Assembly: GCA_000470535.1 (NCBI GenBank) | Contig: CBRG010000079.1 | Location: 1-40,304, forward strand | DNA from: Streptomyces sp. AW19M42 | Lineage (GTDB): Bacteria; Actinomycetota; Actinomycetes; Streptomycetales; Streptomycetaceae | Length of the DNA stretch: 40,304 nt | Direction: 5' to 3' | Part shown: in pieces, positions 7,386 to 15,966 of the stretch | How the letters are laid out: each line of letters opens with the position of its first letter | Numbering within the stretch: position 1 is the stretch's first letter | The notes under the pieces: generated by a model | What the model was told of the DNA's origin: nothing | Seen by the model: only the letters and a program-made list of their open reading frames with translations | Database searches by the model: none | Translations under genes and position numbers: made by a program

Positions 7386-8967
7386 CCGGATGGGACGGCT
7401 GCGGAAGGGGCCGTGGACGCTGCGGACCCGGCTCGTCGTCTCCGCGGTGTCGCTGATCGCGGTCGTCGCGGCGGTCATCGGCTCGGTCACCGCCATCGCC
7501 TTCCACAGCTACATGTACGGGAAGCTCGACGACCAGCTGCGCGATATCGCGGTCCGGGCCGAGCACCTGCCGGGGGCGCCCGTACCGGGTGGGCTCAAGA
7601 ACAGGGCGCCGCTCGGCTTCATAGGCGGCGGGGGCCAGCCGCTCAGGACGTTCGGTGCCGTTCTCACGGACGGTGCCGTCACCTCCTCCCTGGTCGTGAA
7701 GGCGGGGCGGCCGGACGCGCAGCCGAGCGACGAGCCGCTGACCGGCGCCCAGCAGGACGTGCTGGAGTCGGCCGGGGTCCGCGCGGACCGGCACGCGCAC
7801 GATGTCGAGCTGCCCGGACTCGGCGGCTACCGGGTGGAGGCCGTCCCCGTGAGCGACGGCACGACCGTGCTCGTCGGGATCCCCACCGCAGAGGTGAGCA
7901 AGGCGCTCAGCACCCTGATCCTCGTCGAGGTCTGCGTGACCGCGGCCGGGCTCATCGCCGCCGGGATCGCGGGCGCCGCCATGGTCACGGTCGCCCTGCG
8001 GCCGCTGCGGCGGGGGGCCGCAACGGCGACGCGGGTCTCCGAGATACCGCTGCACAGCGGCGAGGTCGCCCTGTTCGAACGGGTACCGGGGGCCGAGGCC
8101 GATCCGCGTACCGAGGTCGGCCAGGTCGGCGCGGCCCTCAACCGGATGCTGGGCCATGTCGGTTCGGCCCTGGACGCGCGGCAGAAGAGCGAGATGCGGG
8201 TCCGCCAGTTCGTCGCGGACGCCAGCCATGAGCTGCGCACCCCGCTCGCCTCGATCCGCGGGTACGCCGAACTGACCCGGCGCGGCCGGGAGGACACCGG
8301 CCCCGACACCCGGCACGCGCTGGGCCGGATCGAGTCGGAGGCGGAACGCATGACGGGCATGGTGGAGGATCTGCTGCTGCTCGCCCGGCTGGACGCCGGA
8401 CGGCCGCTCTCCCGCGAGAGCACCGATCTGTCGCCGCTCGTCATAGACGCGGTGAGCGATGCCCGGGTCGCGGGACCCCCCGGCTCCCCGGACGGGCCGG
8501 GGCCCACCCACCACTGGCGCCTCGATCTGCCGGAGGCGCCGGCCGCCGTACGGGCCGATCCGACCAGGATCCAGCAGGTGCTGGTCAACTTGCTGGCCAA
8601 CGCGCGTACGCACACCCCGCCCGGGACCACGGTCACCGCCCGGGTGCGTGTCGGGGCCGGGCACCCGTGGGTCACGCTGGAGGTCCAGGACAACGGGCCC
8701 GGGATTCCCCCGGAGTTGCTGCCGCACGTCTTCGAACGGTTCGCGCGCGGGGACGCCTCGCGCTCCCGGCACGCCGGATCGACGGGGCTCGGCCTCGCCA
8801 TCGTGCAGGCCGTGGTCGCCGCGCACGACGGTGTCGTCGAGGTGCGTTCGGTGCCGGGTGACACGGTGTTCGCCGTCCACCTGCCGGCGGACCAGGCGGA
8901 CCCGGGGTACGTGGACGGGGCCCCGCCCCCCTCACAGCGGGACCACAGGCTCAGCACACAGGCGTGA
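7378..8967 (+). CDS. Membrane sensor histidine kinase
   Basis: The 529-aa protein is a classical HisKA-type kinase. TM1 is near 20-42 (VVSAVSLIAVVAAVIGSVTA) and an extracytoplasmic sensor loop of about 130 residues follows. TM2 is near 178-203, then a HAMP linker. The dimerisation motif FVADASHELRTPLASI carries phosphoacceptor His284. ATP-binding boxes are QVLVNLLANARTH (N box), DNGPGIP (G1) and STGLGLAIVQ (G2). It starts at GTG 7378 inside the end of the response regulator gene. The pair heads an operon with two membrane glycosyltransferases, so envelope polymer modification is its likely output. It resembles TrcS/MprB-class kinases of actinobacteria. Confidence 0.93.
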   Translation: MSNRMGRLRKGPWTLRTRLVVSAVSLIAVVAAVIGSVTAIAFHSYMYGKLDDQLRDIAVRAEHLPGAPVPGGLKNRAPLGFIGGGGQPLRTFGAVLTDGAVTSSLVVKAGRPDAQPSDEPLTGAQQDVLESAGVRADRHAHDVELPGLGGYRVEAVPVSDGTTVLVGIPTAEVSKALSTLILVEVCVTAAGLIAAGIAGAAMVTVALRPLRRGAATATRVSEIPLHSGEVALFERVPGAEADPRTEVGQVGAALNRMLGHVGSALDARQKSEMRVRQFVADASHELRTPLASIRGYAELTRRGREDTGPDTRHALGRIESEAERMTGMVEDLLLLARLDAGRPLSRESTDLSPLVIDAVSDARVAGPPGSPDGPGPTHHWRLDLPEAPAAVRADPTRIQQVLVNLLANARTHTPPGTTVTARVRVGAGHPWVTLEVQDNGPGIPPELLPHVFERFARGDASRSRHAGSTGLGLAIVQAVVAAHDGVVEVRSVPGDTVFAVHLPADQADPGYVDGAPPPSQRDHRLSTQA

Positions 8968-10352
8968 CAGCGGGGTTGGCGAGTGTCGTCGTCATGCGAA
9001 CCGACACTCCCTGGAGCGCCCTGCCGGCCCGGGACCACCTCCTGGCCGGCGAGGCCGATGCGACAGGTGTCCCCGTCCTCGATGTGGTGGTACCCGTCTA
9101 CAACGAGGAGAAGGACCTCGAACCGTGCGTGCTGCGGCTGCACGACCACCTCGCGCGTACCTTCCCGTACGCCTTCCGGATCACCGTCGCGGACAACGCG
9201 AGCACCGACCGGACGCCCGAGGTGGCGCGGCGGCTCGCGCGGTCGCTTCCCGGGGTGCGGTCGTACCGGCTGGAGGAGAAGGGCCGGGGGCGGGCCCTGC
9301 GGACCGTCTGGTCGCACTCCGACGCGCCGGTCCTCGCCTACATGGACGTGGACCTCTCCACCGACCTGAACGCGCTCCTCCCGCTGGTCGCCCCGCTGAT
9401 CTCCGGCCACTCGGACCTGGCCATCGGCTCGCGTCTCACCCGCAGTTCGCGGGTGGTGCGGGGGACGAAGCGGGAGTTCATCTCGCGGGCTTACAACATC
9501 ATCCTGCGCTCGTCGCTCGCCGCCCGGTTCAGCGACGCGCAGTGCGGGTTCAAGGCGATCCGCCGCGATGTCGCGCAGCGGCTGCTGCCGATGGTCGAGG
9601 ACACCGGTTGGTTCTTCGACACCGAGCTGCTGGTGCTCGCGGAGCGGGCCGGGCTGCGCATCCACGAGGTGCCGGTCGACTGGGTGGACGACCCCGACTC
9701 GACCGTGCACATCGTGCGGACCGCGACCGAGGACCTGAAGGGCGTGTGGCGCGTCGGGCGGGCGCTGGCCGTCGGCGCGCTGCCGCTGGACCGGCTGGCC
9801 CGGCCCTTCGGTGACGATCCGCGCGACCGGGGGATCGGCGGGGTGCCGCGCGGACTGGCCCGGCAGCTGGTCGGGTTCTGTGTGGTGGGCGCGTTGTCGA
9901 CGCTTCTCTACCTGGCCCTGTACTCGCTCTTCCGGCTGGGCGTCGGACCGCAGCCGGCCAACGGCGGCGCGCTGCTGGTCTCCGCCGTCGCCAATACGTC
10001 GGCCAACCGGAGGCTCACCTTCGGCGTACGCGGCCGGGGCGGTGCCGTACGCCACCAGGCGCAGGGGCTCGTGGTCTTCGCCATCGGTCTCGCCCTGACC
10101 AGCGGCTCGCTGGCCGCCCTGGGCGCGGCCTCCGGATCGCCGTCCCACGGCACCGAGCTCGCCGTGCTGATCGCGGCCAACCTCGCGGCGACCGTCCTGC
10201 GCTTCCTGCTCTTCCGCGCCTGGGTCTTCCCGGACCGCGACCGGGGCGGTGACGCGGGCGGTGACGCGGGCGCCCCGGTGCACGCCCCGCCGCCCCGCCC
10301 GTCCGCCGAGCCGGCCGACGACACCCACCACGGACTGAGGAACGCCCGATGA
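8964..10352 (+). CDS. GT2 polyprenyl-phosphate glycosyltransferase fused to GtrA
   Basis: The 462-aa fusion has an N-terminal GT2 domain at about 38-280, with VVPVYNEEKDLEP, DNASTDRTPEVA, the DxD-type metal site MDVDLSTD and QCGFKAIRR. These are features of dolichol/polyprenyl-phosphate mannosyltransferases (DPM1/YkcC type). A GtrA-like domain with about four membrane helices spans 295-420 (LVGFCVVGALSTLLYLALYS). It probably charges polyprenyl phosphate with a sugar and helps flip it. GTG 8964 overlaps the kinase stop; an ATG at 8994 is an alternative and neither has a clear SD, consistent with coupling. Its own stop overlaps the next ATG (ATGA). Confidence 0.9.
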   Translation: MTAGLASVVVMRTDTPWSALPARDHLLAGEADATGVPVLDVVVPVYNEEKDLEPCVLRLHDHLARTFPYAFRITVADNASTDRTPEVARRLARSLPGVRSYRLEEKGRGRALRTVWSHSDAPVLAYMDVDLSTDLNALLPLVAPLISGHSDLAIGSRLTRSSRVVRGTKREFISRAYNIILRSSLAARFSDAQCGFKAIRRDVAQRLLPMVEDTGWFFDTELLVLAERAGLRIHEVPVDWVDDPDSTVHIVRTATEDLKGVWRVGRALAVGALPLDRLARPFGDDPRDRGIGGVPRGLARQLVGFCVVGALSTLLYLALYSLFRLGVGPQPANGGALLVSAVANTSANRRLTFGVRGRGGAVRHQAQGLVVFAIGLALTSGSLAALGAASGSPSHGTELAVLIAANLAATVLRFLLFRAWVFPDRDRGGDAGGDAGAPVHAPPPRPSAEPADDTHHGLRNAR

Positions 10353-12523
10353 CCACGCTCGACCACCTTTCGGCACAGCCCCGGAGCGCGGCGGGCGGCC
10401 CACACCCCGCCCCCTCGCTGGTGCGCCGCGCCTGGCGGGGCAGGCCGGAGGACCCCAGCTGGGCGCGGCCTGCCTTCCTCTGCATGCTGCTGGCCATCAC
10501 GGCGGCCTATCTGTGGAACCTCAGCGCCTCCGGCTACGCCAACTCCTTCTACTCCGCCGCCGCGCAGGCCGGCAGCCAGAGCTGGAAGGCCTTCTTCTTC
10601 GGTTCGCTGGACTCGGCCAACGCCATCACCGTCGACAAGCCCCCGGCGACCCTGTGGCCGATGGCGCTGTCGGTGCGCGTGTTCGGCCTCGGTTCCTGGG
10701 CGATCCTGTTCCCGCAGGTGCTGATGGGCGTGGCGACGGCCGGGGTGCTGTACGCCTCCGTACGGCGCCGCTTCAGCGCCGCCGCCGGGCTGATCACCAT
10801 GGCGGTGTTCGCGCTGACGCCCGTCGCCGCGCTGATGTTCCGCTTCAACAACCCGGACGCGCTGCTCGCGCTGCTGATGACCGCAACCGTCTACTGCGTG
10901 CTGCGCGCGGTGGAGGACGGCCGCACCAAGTGGCTGGTGTGGGCGGGCGTCGCGGTCGGTCTGGCGTTCCTGTCCAAGACGCTCCAGGCGTTCCTGATCC
11001 TGCCGCCGCTGGCGGTGCTGTACGCGGTGTGCGCACCGGTCCCCGTGCGCAGGAGGTTCGGCCAACTGGGGCTCTCGGCGCTGGCGATGCTGGTCGCGGG
11101 CGGCTGGTGGGTGGCGATCGTCGAGCTGTGGCCCGCCTCCTCGCGTCCGTACATCGGCGGCTCGCAGAACAACTCGTTCCTTGAGCTGACCTTCGGCTAC
11201 AACGGGCTCGGCCGGATCAACGGCGACGAGACCGGCAGTGTCGGCGGCGGGGGCGGTCCCGGTGGCGGCGCCGGCGGTCAGTGGGGCGAGACCGGGATCG
11301 GCCGGATGTTCAACTCCGAGATCGGCAGCCAGATCTCCTGGCTGCTGCCCGCCGCGCTGATCCTGCTGGTCGCGGGCGTCTGGCTGACCTGGCGGGCAGG
11401 GGAGCACCTCCCAGGCATGAAGCGCTGGGGGAGGACGGACCCGGTGCGGGCGGCCTTCCTCGCCTGGGGCAGCTCGCTGCTGATGACGGCGGGCGTGTTC
11501 AGCTTCATGGCCGGGATCTTCCACCAGTACTACACGGTGGCCCTGGTCCCCTACGTCGCGGCGTTGATCGGCATGGGCGTCACGGTCCTGTGGGAGGAGC
11601 GGTCCCGCTGGTGGGCGGGGGCCGTGCTCGCGCTGACGGTCGCGGTGACGGCGTACTGGGCGTACGTGCTGCTGGGGCGGACCCCGGACTACCTGCCGTG
11701 GCTGCGGCAGGCCGTGCTCGTCGCCGGGCTCGTGGGCGCGGTGGGCCTGCTGTTCGCGGCCCGGCTGGGGCGCCAACTGGCCCTCTTCGCCATGGGGCTC
11801 GGGTTCGCCGCCTCGCTGGCCGGGCCGGTCGCGTACACCCTGAACACGCTGAACACCGGGCACCAGGGCTCGATCGTGACGGCCGGCCCGTCCGCCGGCG
11901 GGATGGGCGGATTCGGTGGCGGCGGCCGGGGCGGTCCGGGCGGCGGCATGCGGCCCCCGGCAGGCAACCAGCAGGGCGCGGGCATGGGAATGCCGCCCAC
12001 CGGCGGTCAGCAGGGCCAGGCGCAGGGCCGGCCCGGCACCTCGCAACAAGGCCAGCAACAGGGCCGGCAGCAGGGACAGCGGCCCGGCGGTATGCCCGGC
12101 GCGGGGGAGCGTTTCCGCGGAGGCGGAGGCGGTGGCGGCATGGGCGGGCTGCTCAACGGCGCGTCCGTCGACGCGGCGGCCAAGAAGCTGCTGACGGCGA
12201 ACGCCGGCGCCTACACCTGGAGCGCCGCGGCCATCGGCTCGCAGAACGCCGCCAGCTACCAGCTCGCCACCGGTGACCCGGTGATGGCGATCGGCGGCTT
12301 CAACGGCAGCGACCCGTCCCCGACGCTCTCCCAGTTCAAGAAGTACGTCGAGGACGGCCGCGTCCACTACTTCGTCTCCGGCGGAGAGGGCGGCGGTGGC
12401 GGCATGGGCGGCAACAGCGGTACCTCGTCGAAGATCTCCACCTGGGTGGAGGCCAACTTCGCGAAGGTCACGGCAGGCAGCGCCACGTTCTACGACCTGA
12501 CCCGGCCGAAGAGCGGCAGCTGA
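10349..12523 (+). CDS. GT39 (ArnT/PMT-like) membrane glycosyltransferase with Gly/Gln-rich insert
   Basis: The 724-aa protein has an N-terminal GT-C membrane domain of about 11 helices (residues 40-510). Its early extracytoplasmic loop (NSFYSAAAQAGSQSW, then GSLDSANAITVDKPP) carries the acidic residue expected for polyprenyl-phosphate-sugar donors. A very flexible Gly/Gln/Pro-rich segment follows (about 515-600, GGMGGFGGGGRGGPGGGM and Q-rich repeats). A small extracytoplasmic C-terminal domain at about 605-720 (SYQLATGDPVMAIGGF) resembles that of YkcB proteins. It probably transfers a sugar from the lipid carrier made by the upstream GT2-GtrA enzyme. The stop falls only three bases before the convergent phosphatase-fold gene. 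Confidence 0.88.
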   Translation: MTTLDHLSAQPRSAAGGPHPAPSLVRRAWRGRPEDPSWARPAFLCMLLAITAAYLWNLSASGYANSFYSAAAQAGSQSWKAFFFGSLDSANAITVDKPPATLWPMALSVRVFGLGSWAILFPQVLMGVATAGVLYASVRRRFSAAAGLITMAVFALTPVAALMFRFNNPDALLALLMTATVYCVLRAVEDGRTKWLVWAGVAVGLAFLSKTLQAFLILPPLAVLYAVCAPVPVRRRFGQLGLSALAMLVAGGWWVAIVELWPASSRPYIGGSQNNSFLELTFGYNGLGRINGDETGSVGGGGGPGGGAGGQWGETGIGRMFNSEIGSQISWLLPAALILLVAGVWLTWRAGEHLPGMKRWGRTDPVRAAFLAWGSSLLMTAGVFSFMAGIFHQYYTVALVPYVAALIGMGVTVLWEERSRWWAGAVLALTVAVTAYWAYVLLGRTPDYLPWLRQAVLVAGLVGAVGLLFAARLGRQLALFAMGLGFAASLAGPVAYTLNTLNTGHQGSIVTAGPSAGGMGGFGGGGRGGPGGGMRPPAGNQQGAGMGMPPTGGQQGQAQGRPGTSQQGQQQGRQQGQRPGGMPGAGERFRGGGGGGGMGGLLNGASVDAAAKKLLTANAGAYTWSAAAIGSQNAASYQLATGDPVMAIGGFNGSDPSPTLSQFKKYVEDGRVHYFVSGGEGGGGGMGGNSGTSSKISTWVEANFAKVTAGSATFYDLTRPKSGS

Positions 12524-12526
12524 GGC

Positions 12527-13390
12527 TCAGCGCCGCAGCAGCAGGTCCGCGACGACGGGGCGGTGGTCGGAGGCGAGGGTCTCGGCCACCGCCGCGTCGC
12601 GTACCCGCACGGTGTCCTTGGACACCGCCACGTAGTCGATCCGCTGCACCGGGTCCTGGGCCGGGAAGGTGGGGGCGCCCGGTTCGACGTCCGTCAGTTC
12701 CTCCCACAGCGGGGCCAGCTCCGGAGCGGCCGGGGCCGCGTTGAAGTCGCCGAGCAGGATCTGCCGCACCGGACCCCGCTCCTCCTTCCGGTCCTCGGCC
12801 ATGATCCGGCGGGTGTCGGCCACCTGGGCGATCCGTACGGACGGGTCGCCGCGGTAGTCGAGGTGCGTCGCGTAGACGTGCACGGGCAGCCCCCTCACCC
12901 GGAGCACCACCTCACCGAAGCCGGGCCCGGGGGCCGGTACGGGGTTCGGGTCCTGGGTGGAGAGCCGGGTGATGTCGTGGTTCTCGGCGCTGACGACGCG
13001 GTACCGGGACAGAACCGCGACCCCGAACTCGCGGCGCGGCGCCCCGGGCGTCGCCGGATCGAGGCTGTAGACCGGGGCGAACGACACCCGCATGCCGAGC
13101 CGCCGGCCCAGCTCGCCCGCCAGGTCCCGCCACTCGCTGCGCGCGTCCCAGTGGACGTCGACCTCCTGGAGCCCGATGACGTCCGCGTGCAGTGAGCGGA
13201 GCTCGGCCACCTGCCGGTCGAGATCGAAGACGTTGTCCATGCCGGCTCCCGCATGGATGTTGTACGTGGCGACGCGCAGGGGCACCAACTGCCCCGGCCC
13301 GTGCCCCGCAGCCGCCGCGGGCGGCGCGAGCGCCGCTCCCAACAGGCCTGCGGCAACCAGGACTTCCACCGTACGACGACGCAGTGACAT
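12527..13390 (-). CDS. Secreted endonuclease/exonuclease/phosphatase family protein
   Basis: The 287-aa protein begins with a signal peptide (RRRTVEVLVAAGLLGAALAPPAAAA, cleavage near residue 28). The EEP fold carries all canonical motifs: YNIHAG, the catalytic Glu in IGLQEVDVHW, YATHLDY, LLGDFNAAP and the terminal SDHRPVVADL. Substrates of this family include phosphodiesters of nucleic acids, sphingomyelin and inositol phosphates; the specific one cannot be read. It is predicted to act outside the cell. It is divergent from the DHA2 exporter, with a palindromic operator between them. Confidence 0.88.
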   Translation of the reverse strand: MSLRRRTVEVLVAAGLLGAALAPPAAAAGHGPGQLVPLRVATYNIHAGAGMDNVFDLDRQVAELRSLHADVIGLQEVDVHWDARSEWRDLAGELGRRLGMRVSFAPVYSLDPATPGAPRREFGVAVLSRYRVVSAENHDITRLSTQDPNPVPAPGPGFGEVVLRVRGLPVHVYATHLDYRGDPSVRIAQVADTRRIMAEDRKEERGPVRQILLGDFNAAPAAPELAPLWEELTDVEPGAPTFPAQDPVQRIDYVAVSKDTVRVRDAAVAETLASDHRPVVADLLLRR

Positions 13391-13444
13391 ACCACTCCAG
13401 CCCTTGTCGGATCAGCGAACGGAACGGTATCGCGGGAAAGTCGC

Positions 13445-13472
13445 TTGTACGTGGCGCATGCACGGCTATACG
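13445..13472 (+). promoter_or_regulatory. Likely promoter of DHA2 exporter gene
   Basis: A -35-like TTGTAC (13445-13450) and a -10-like TATACG (13467-13472) are separated by 16 bp and read toward the exporter gene. The -10 box lies inside the left arm of the perfect operator palindrome, so repressor binding would block RNA polymerase. Confidence 0.45.
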
Positions 13473-13503
13473 GTGTACAACTCATCTCCTGTACACCGTA
13501 TAG
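13466..13503 (+). promoter_or_regulatory. Perfect 14-bp inverted-repeat operator
   Basis: CTATACGGTGTACA (13466-13479) and its exact reverse complement TGTACACCGTATAG (13490-13503) flank a 10-bp spacer. The arrangement, directly upstream of an efflux gene that is followed by a TetR gene, is typical of a TetR-family operator. The encoded TetR at 15163-15966 is the likely ligand-responsive repressor (inference). Confidence 0.8.
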
Positions 13504-13531
13504 GACCGTGATCCAACGCCCAGGAGTCCGA

Positions 13532-15055
13532 ATGACGGCGACCTCCGCCGAGCCGAACCGCCTCTCGTCGCCGAGCCATCCGCAGCGCTGGCTGATCCTC
13601 GGCGTCATCTGCCTCGCGCAGCTCACCGTGCTGCTCGACAACACCGTCCTCAACGTCGCGATCCCCTCCCTCACCCGGGAGCTGCACGCCTCCACCGCCG
13701 ATGTGCAGTGGATGATCAACGCCTACTCGCTCGTGCAGTCGGGGCTGCTGCTGACCGCGGGCAGCTCGGCTGACCGCTACGGCCGCAAGAAGATGCTGAT
13801 AGCGGGCCTCGCCCTGTTCGGCGTCGGCTCGCTGGTGGCCGGGCTCGCCCAGTCGTCCGGGCAGCTGATCGCCGCACGGGCGGGCATGGGCGTTGGCGGT
13901 GCGCTGCTGATGACCACCACCCTCGCCGTCGTCGTCCAGATCTTCGACGACAGCGAGCGGGTGAAGGCGATCGGCATCTGGTCGACCGTCAGCTCGCTCG
14001 GCTTCGCCGTCGGCCCGCTGATCGGCGGGGTGATGCTCGACCACTTCTGGTGGGGCGCCATCTTCCTGATCAACATCCCGGTCGCCGTGATCGGCCTGGT
14101 GGCCGTGGCGCGGCTGGTCCCGGAGTCGAAGAACCCGAGCGGGGAGCGTCCCGACCCGCTGGGCGCGCTGCTCTCCACCGTCGGTATGGCCGCGGTCGTG
14201 TACGCGATCATCTCCGGCCCGGGCCACGGCTGGACCTCCGCCCAGGTGCTGCTGACCGCCTTCATCGGGGTGGCCGTCCTCACCGGGTTCGTGCTGTGGG
14301 AGCTGCACATCCCGTATCCGATGCTGGACATGCACTTCTTCCGGAACCAGAAGTTCATCGGTGCGGTCGCGGGCGCGATCCTGGTCGCGTTCGGGATGGG
14401 CGGCTCGCTGTTCCTGCTCACCCAGCAGCTCCAGTTCGTGCTCGGGTACGGGCCGCTGGAAGCGGGGCTGCGGACGGCCCCGCTGGCGCTGAGCGTCGTC
14501 GCGCTCAACCTCACCGGGCTCGGCGCGCGGCTGGTGCCCAAGCTCGGTACGCCCGTCACCATCGCCTCCGGGATGGGGCTGCTCGCCGCGGGGCTTGCCG
14601 CGATCGCCCTGCTGGGCGGGGACGGCTACGGCGGCACCCTGCTGGGTCTCCTGGTGATGGGCGCGGGCATCGCGCTCGCCATGCCCGCCATGGCCAACGC
14701 GATCATGAGCGCCATTCCGCCTACGAGGGCGGGCGTCGGCGCCGGGGTCAACGGCACCCTTGCCGAATGCGGCAACGGCCTCGGGGTCGCGGTGCTCGGC
14801 GCGGTGCTGAACTCCCGCTTCGCCGCGCTCGTCCCGTCGGCCGTCGGCGCCGCCTCACTGCCCGCCGCGCTGGCCGCCGCGGACGGTGCGGGGGAACGGC
14901 AGGCGATCACCGACGCCTTCTCCTCCGGTCTGGAGACCAGCATGCTGGTGGGGGCGGTGGCCGTGCTGGCCGGCGGACTGCTGGCCGCGGTGCTGCTGCG
15001 CCGTGCGGAGCGGGGAGAATCGGCGCAGGCTGATACCGCCGCGGCGGCGGCATAG
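13532..15055 (+). CDS. DHA2 (EmrB/QacA-type) MFS drug exporter
   Basis: The 507-aa protein is a 14-helix proton-driven exporter. Motif D1-like LDNTVLNVAIPSLTREL lies in TM1, motif A (SSADRYGRKKML) follows TM2, and motif C (GFAVGPLIGGVMLD) is in TM5. The ATG at 13532 is used because upstream in-frame codons read through the operator. The TetR gene follows 107 bp downstream. Export of a toxic small molecule under TetR derepression is the expected role; the substrate is unknown. Confidence 0.9.
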   Translation: MTATSAEPNRLSSPSHPQRWLILGVICLAQLTVLLDNTVLNVAIPSLTRELHASTADVQWMINAYSLVQSGLLLTAGSSADRYGRKKMLIAGLALFGVGSLVAGLAQSSGQLIAARAGMGVGGALLMTTTLAVVVQIFDDSERVKAIGIWSTVSSLGFAVGPLIGGVMLDHFWWGAIFLINIPVAVIGLVAVARLVPESKNPSGERPDPLGALLSTVGMAAVVYAIISGPGHGWTSAQVLLTAFIGVAVLTGFVLWELHIPYPMLDMHFFRNQKFIGAVAGAILVAFGMGGSLFLLTQQLQFVLGYGPLEAGLRTAPLALSVVALNLTGLGARLVPKLGTPVTIASGMGLLAAGLAAIALLGGDGYGGTLLGLLVMGAGIALAMPAMANAIMSAIPPTRAGVGAGVNGTLAECGNGLGVAVLGAVLNSRFAALVPSAVGAASLPAALAAADGAGERQAITDAFSSGLETSMLVGAVAVLAGGLLAAVLLRRAERGESAQADTAAAAA

Positions 15056-15162
15056 CATCAGGCGGGACGTACCGGACCGTACTGCTCCGTTTTTTGGGCA
15101 CGGGGTAGGTGAGCACGGAGTACGTATCCGGTTCGTCCCGCCGCTGAGACGAGGAGTGCGCC

Positions 15163-15966
15163 ATGGTGTCCGCGGCCGACCGCGCGAAGGACCCTGCCCG
15201 GACGAGTGTGTGGCTGAACCACCGGCCACCGTCGCGCGCCCGGAAATCGGACCAGCCCGCAGGGCTCGACCGCGACCGGATCACCGCCGCCACGGTCCGG
15301 CTGCTGGATGCCGAAGGGCTCGCGAAGTTCTCCATGCGCCGGCTCGCCGCCGAGCTGAACGTCACCGCGATGTCCCTCTACTGGTACGTCGAAACCAAGG
15401 ACGACCTGCTGGAGCTGGCCCTCGACTCGGTCTACAGCGAGATCGACTCCCCGCGGGAGGACGGGCCCTGGGGGGTCCGGCTGCGCGCGCTGGCGAGCGC
15501 GTACCGGGAACTGCTCGTGCGGCACGTCTGGGTCTCCCCGCTTGTGGGTAAGTTCCTCAACACGGGCCCGCACGCGATGCTGATGGCGTACGCCATCCAG
15601 GACGTGATCCGTGCGACCGGCCTTCCCCAGGGACGGCAGACCGGTGCGCTCTCGGCGGTCTTCCAGTTCGTGTACGGATTCAGCACCGTCGAGGGCCAGT
15701 TCGCCCAGCGCAGCGCCGAGGCGGGGCTCACCCAGGACGAGTACTTCCAGCAGGCGATGTCGGCCATCCGGGAGCAGCCGCAGTTGGGTCCGGTCGTGGA
15801 GAACTCGCAGGACCTCATCGCGGCACGGGGCGCCGACACCGTGCACGAGATGCATGAGCGGGACTTCGCGTTCGCGCTCGACCTGCTGATCGCGGGGATC
15901 GACGCGATGCGTGAGCGGGAGCGGTTCCCGGACGCCGAAGAGGGCCGCGCCCGCCGCGGTCAGTAG
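15163..15966 (+). CDS. TetR-family transcriptional regulator
   Basis: The 267-aa protein has an N-terminal extension rich in Arg/Pro and then a TetR helix-turn-helix near 40-90 (MRRLAAELNVTAMSLYWYVETKDDLLELA). The large ligand-binding C-terminal half is of the TetR(D)/TetR_C_1 type. An SD (GAGGAG) precedes ATG 15163. It sits behind the DHA2 exporter gene and probably controls it through the palindrome at 13466-13503. The last seven bases overlap the convergent dehydrogenase gene. Confidence 0.88.
   Translation: MVSAADRAKDPARTSVWLNHRPPSRARKSDQPAGLDRDRITAATVRLLDAEGLAKFSMRRLAAELNVTAMSLYWYVETKDDLLELALDSVYSEIDSPREDGPWGVRLRALASAYRELLVRHVWVSPLVGKFLNTGPHAMLMAYAIQDVIRATGLPQGRQTGALSAVFQFVYGFSTVEGQFAQRSAEAGLTQDEYFQQAMSAIREQPQLGPVVENSQDLIAARGADTVHEMHERDFAFALDLLIAGIDAMRERERFPDAEEGRARRGQ

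Noticed and set aside
7827..12367. Long minus-strand frames opposite the kinase and glycosyltransferase genes
   Set aside because: Low-complexity Arg/Gln/Gly/Pro translation antisense to genes with clear domains.
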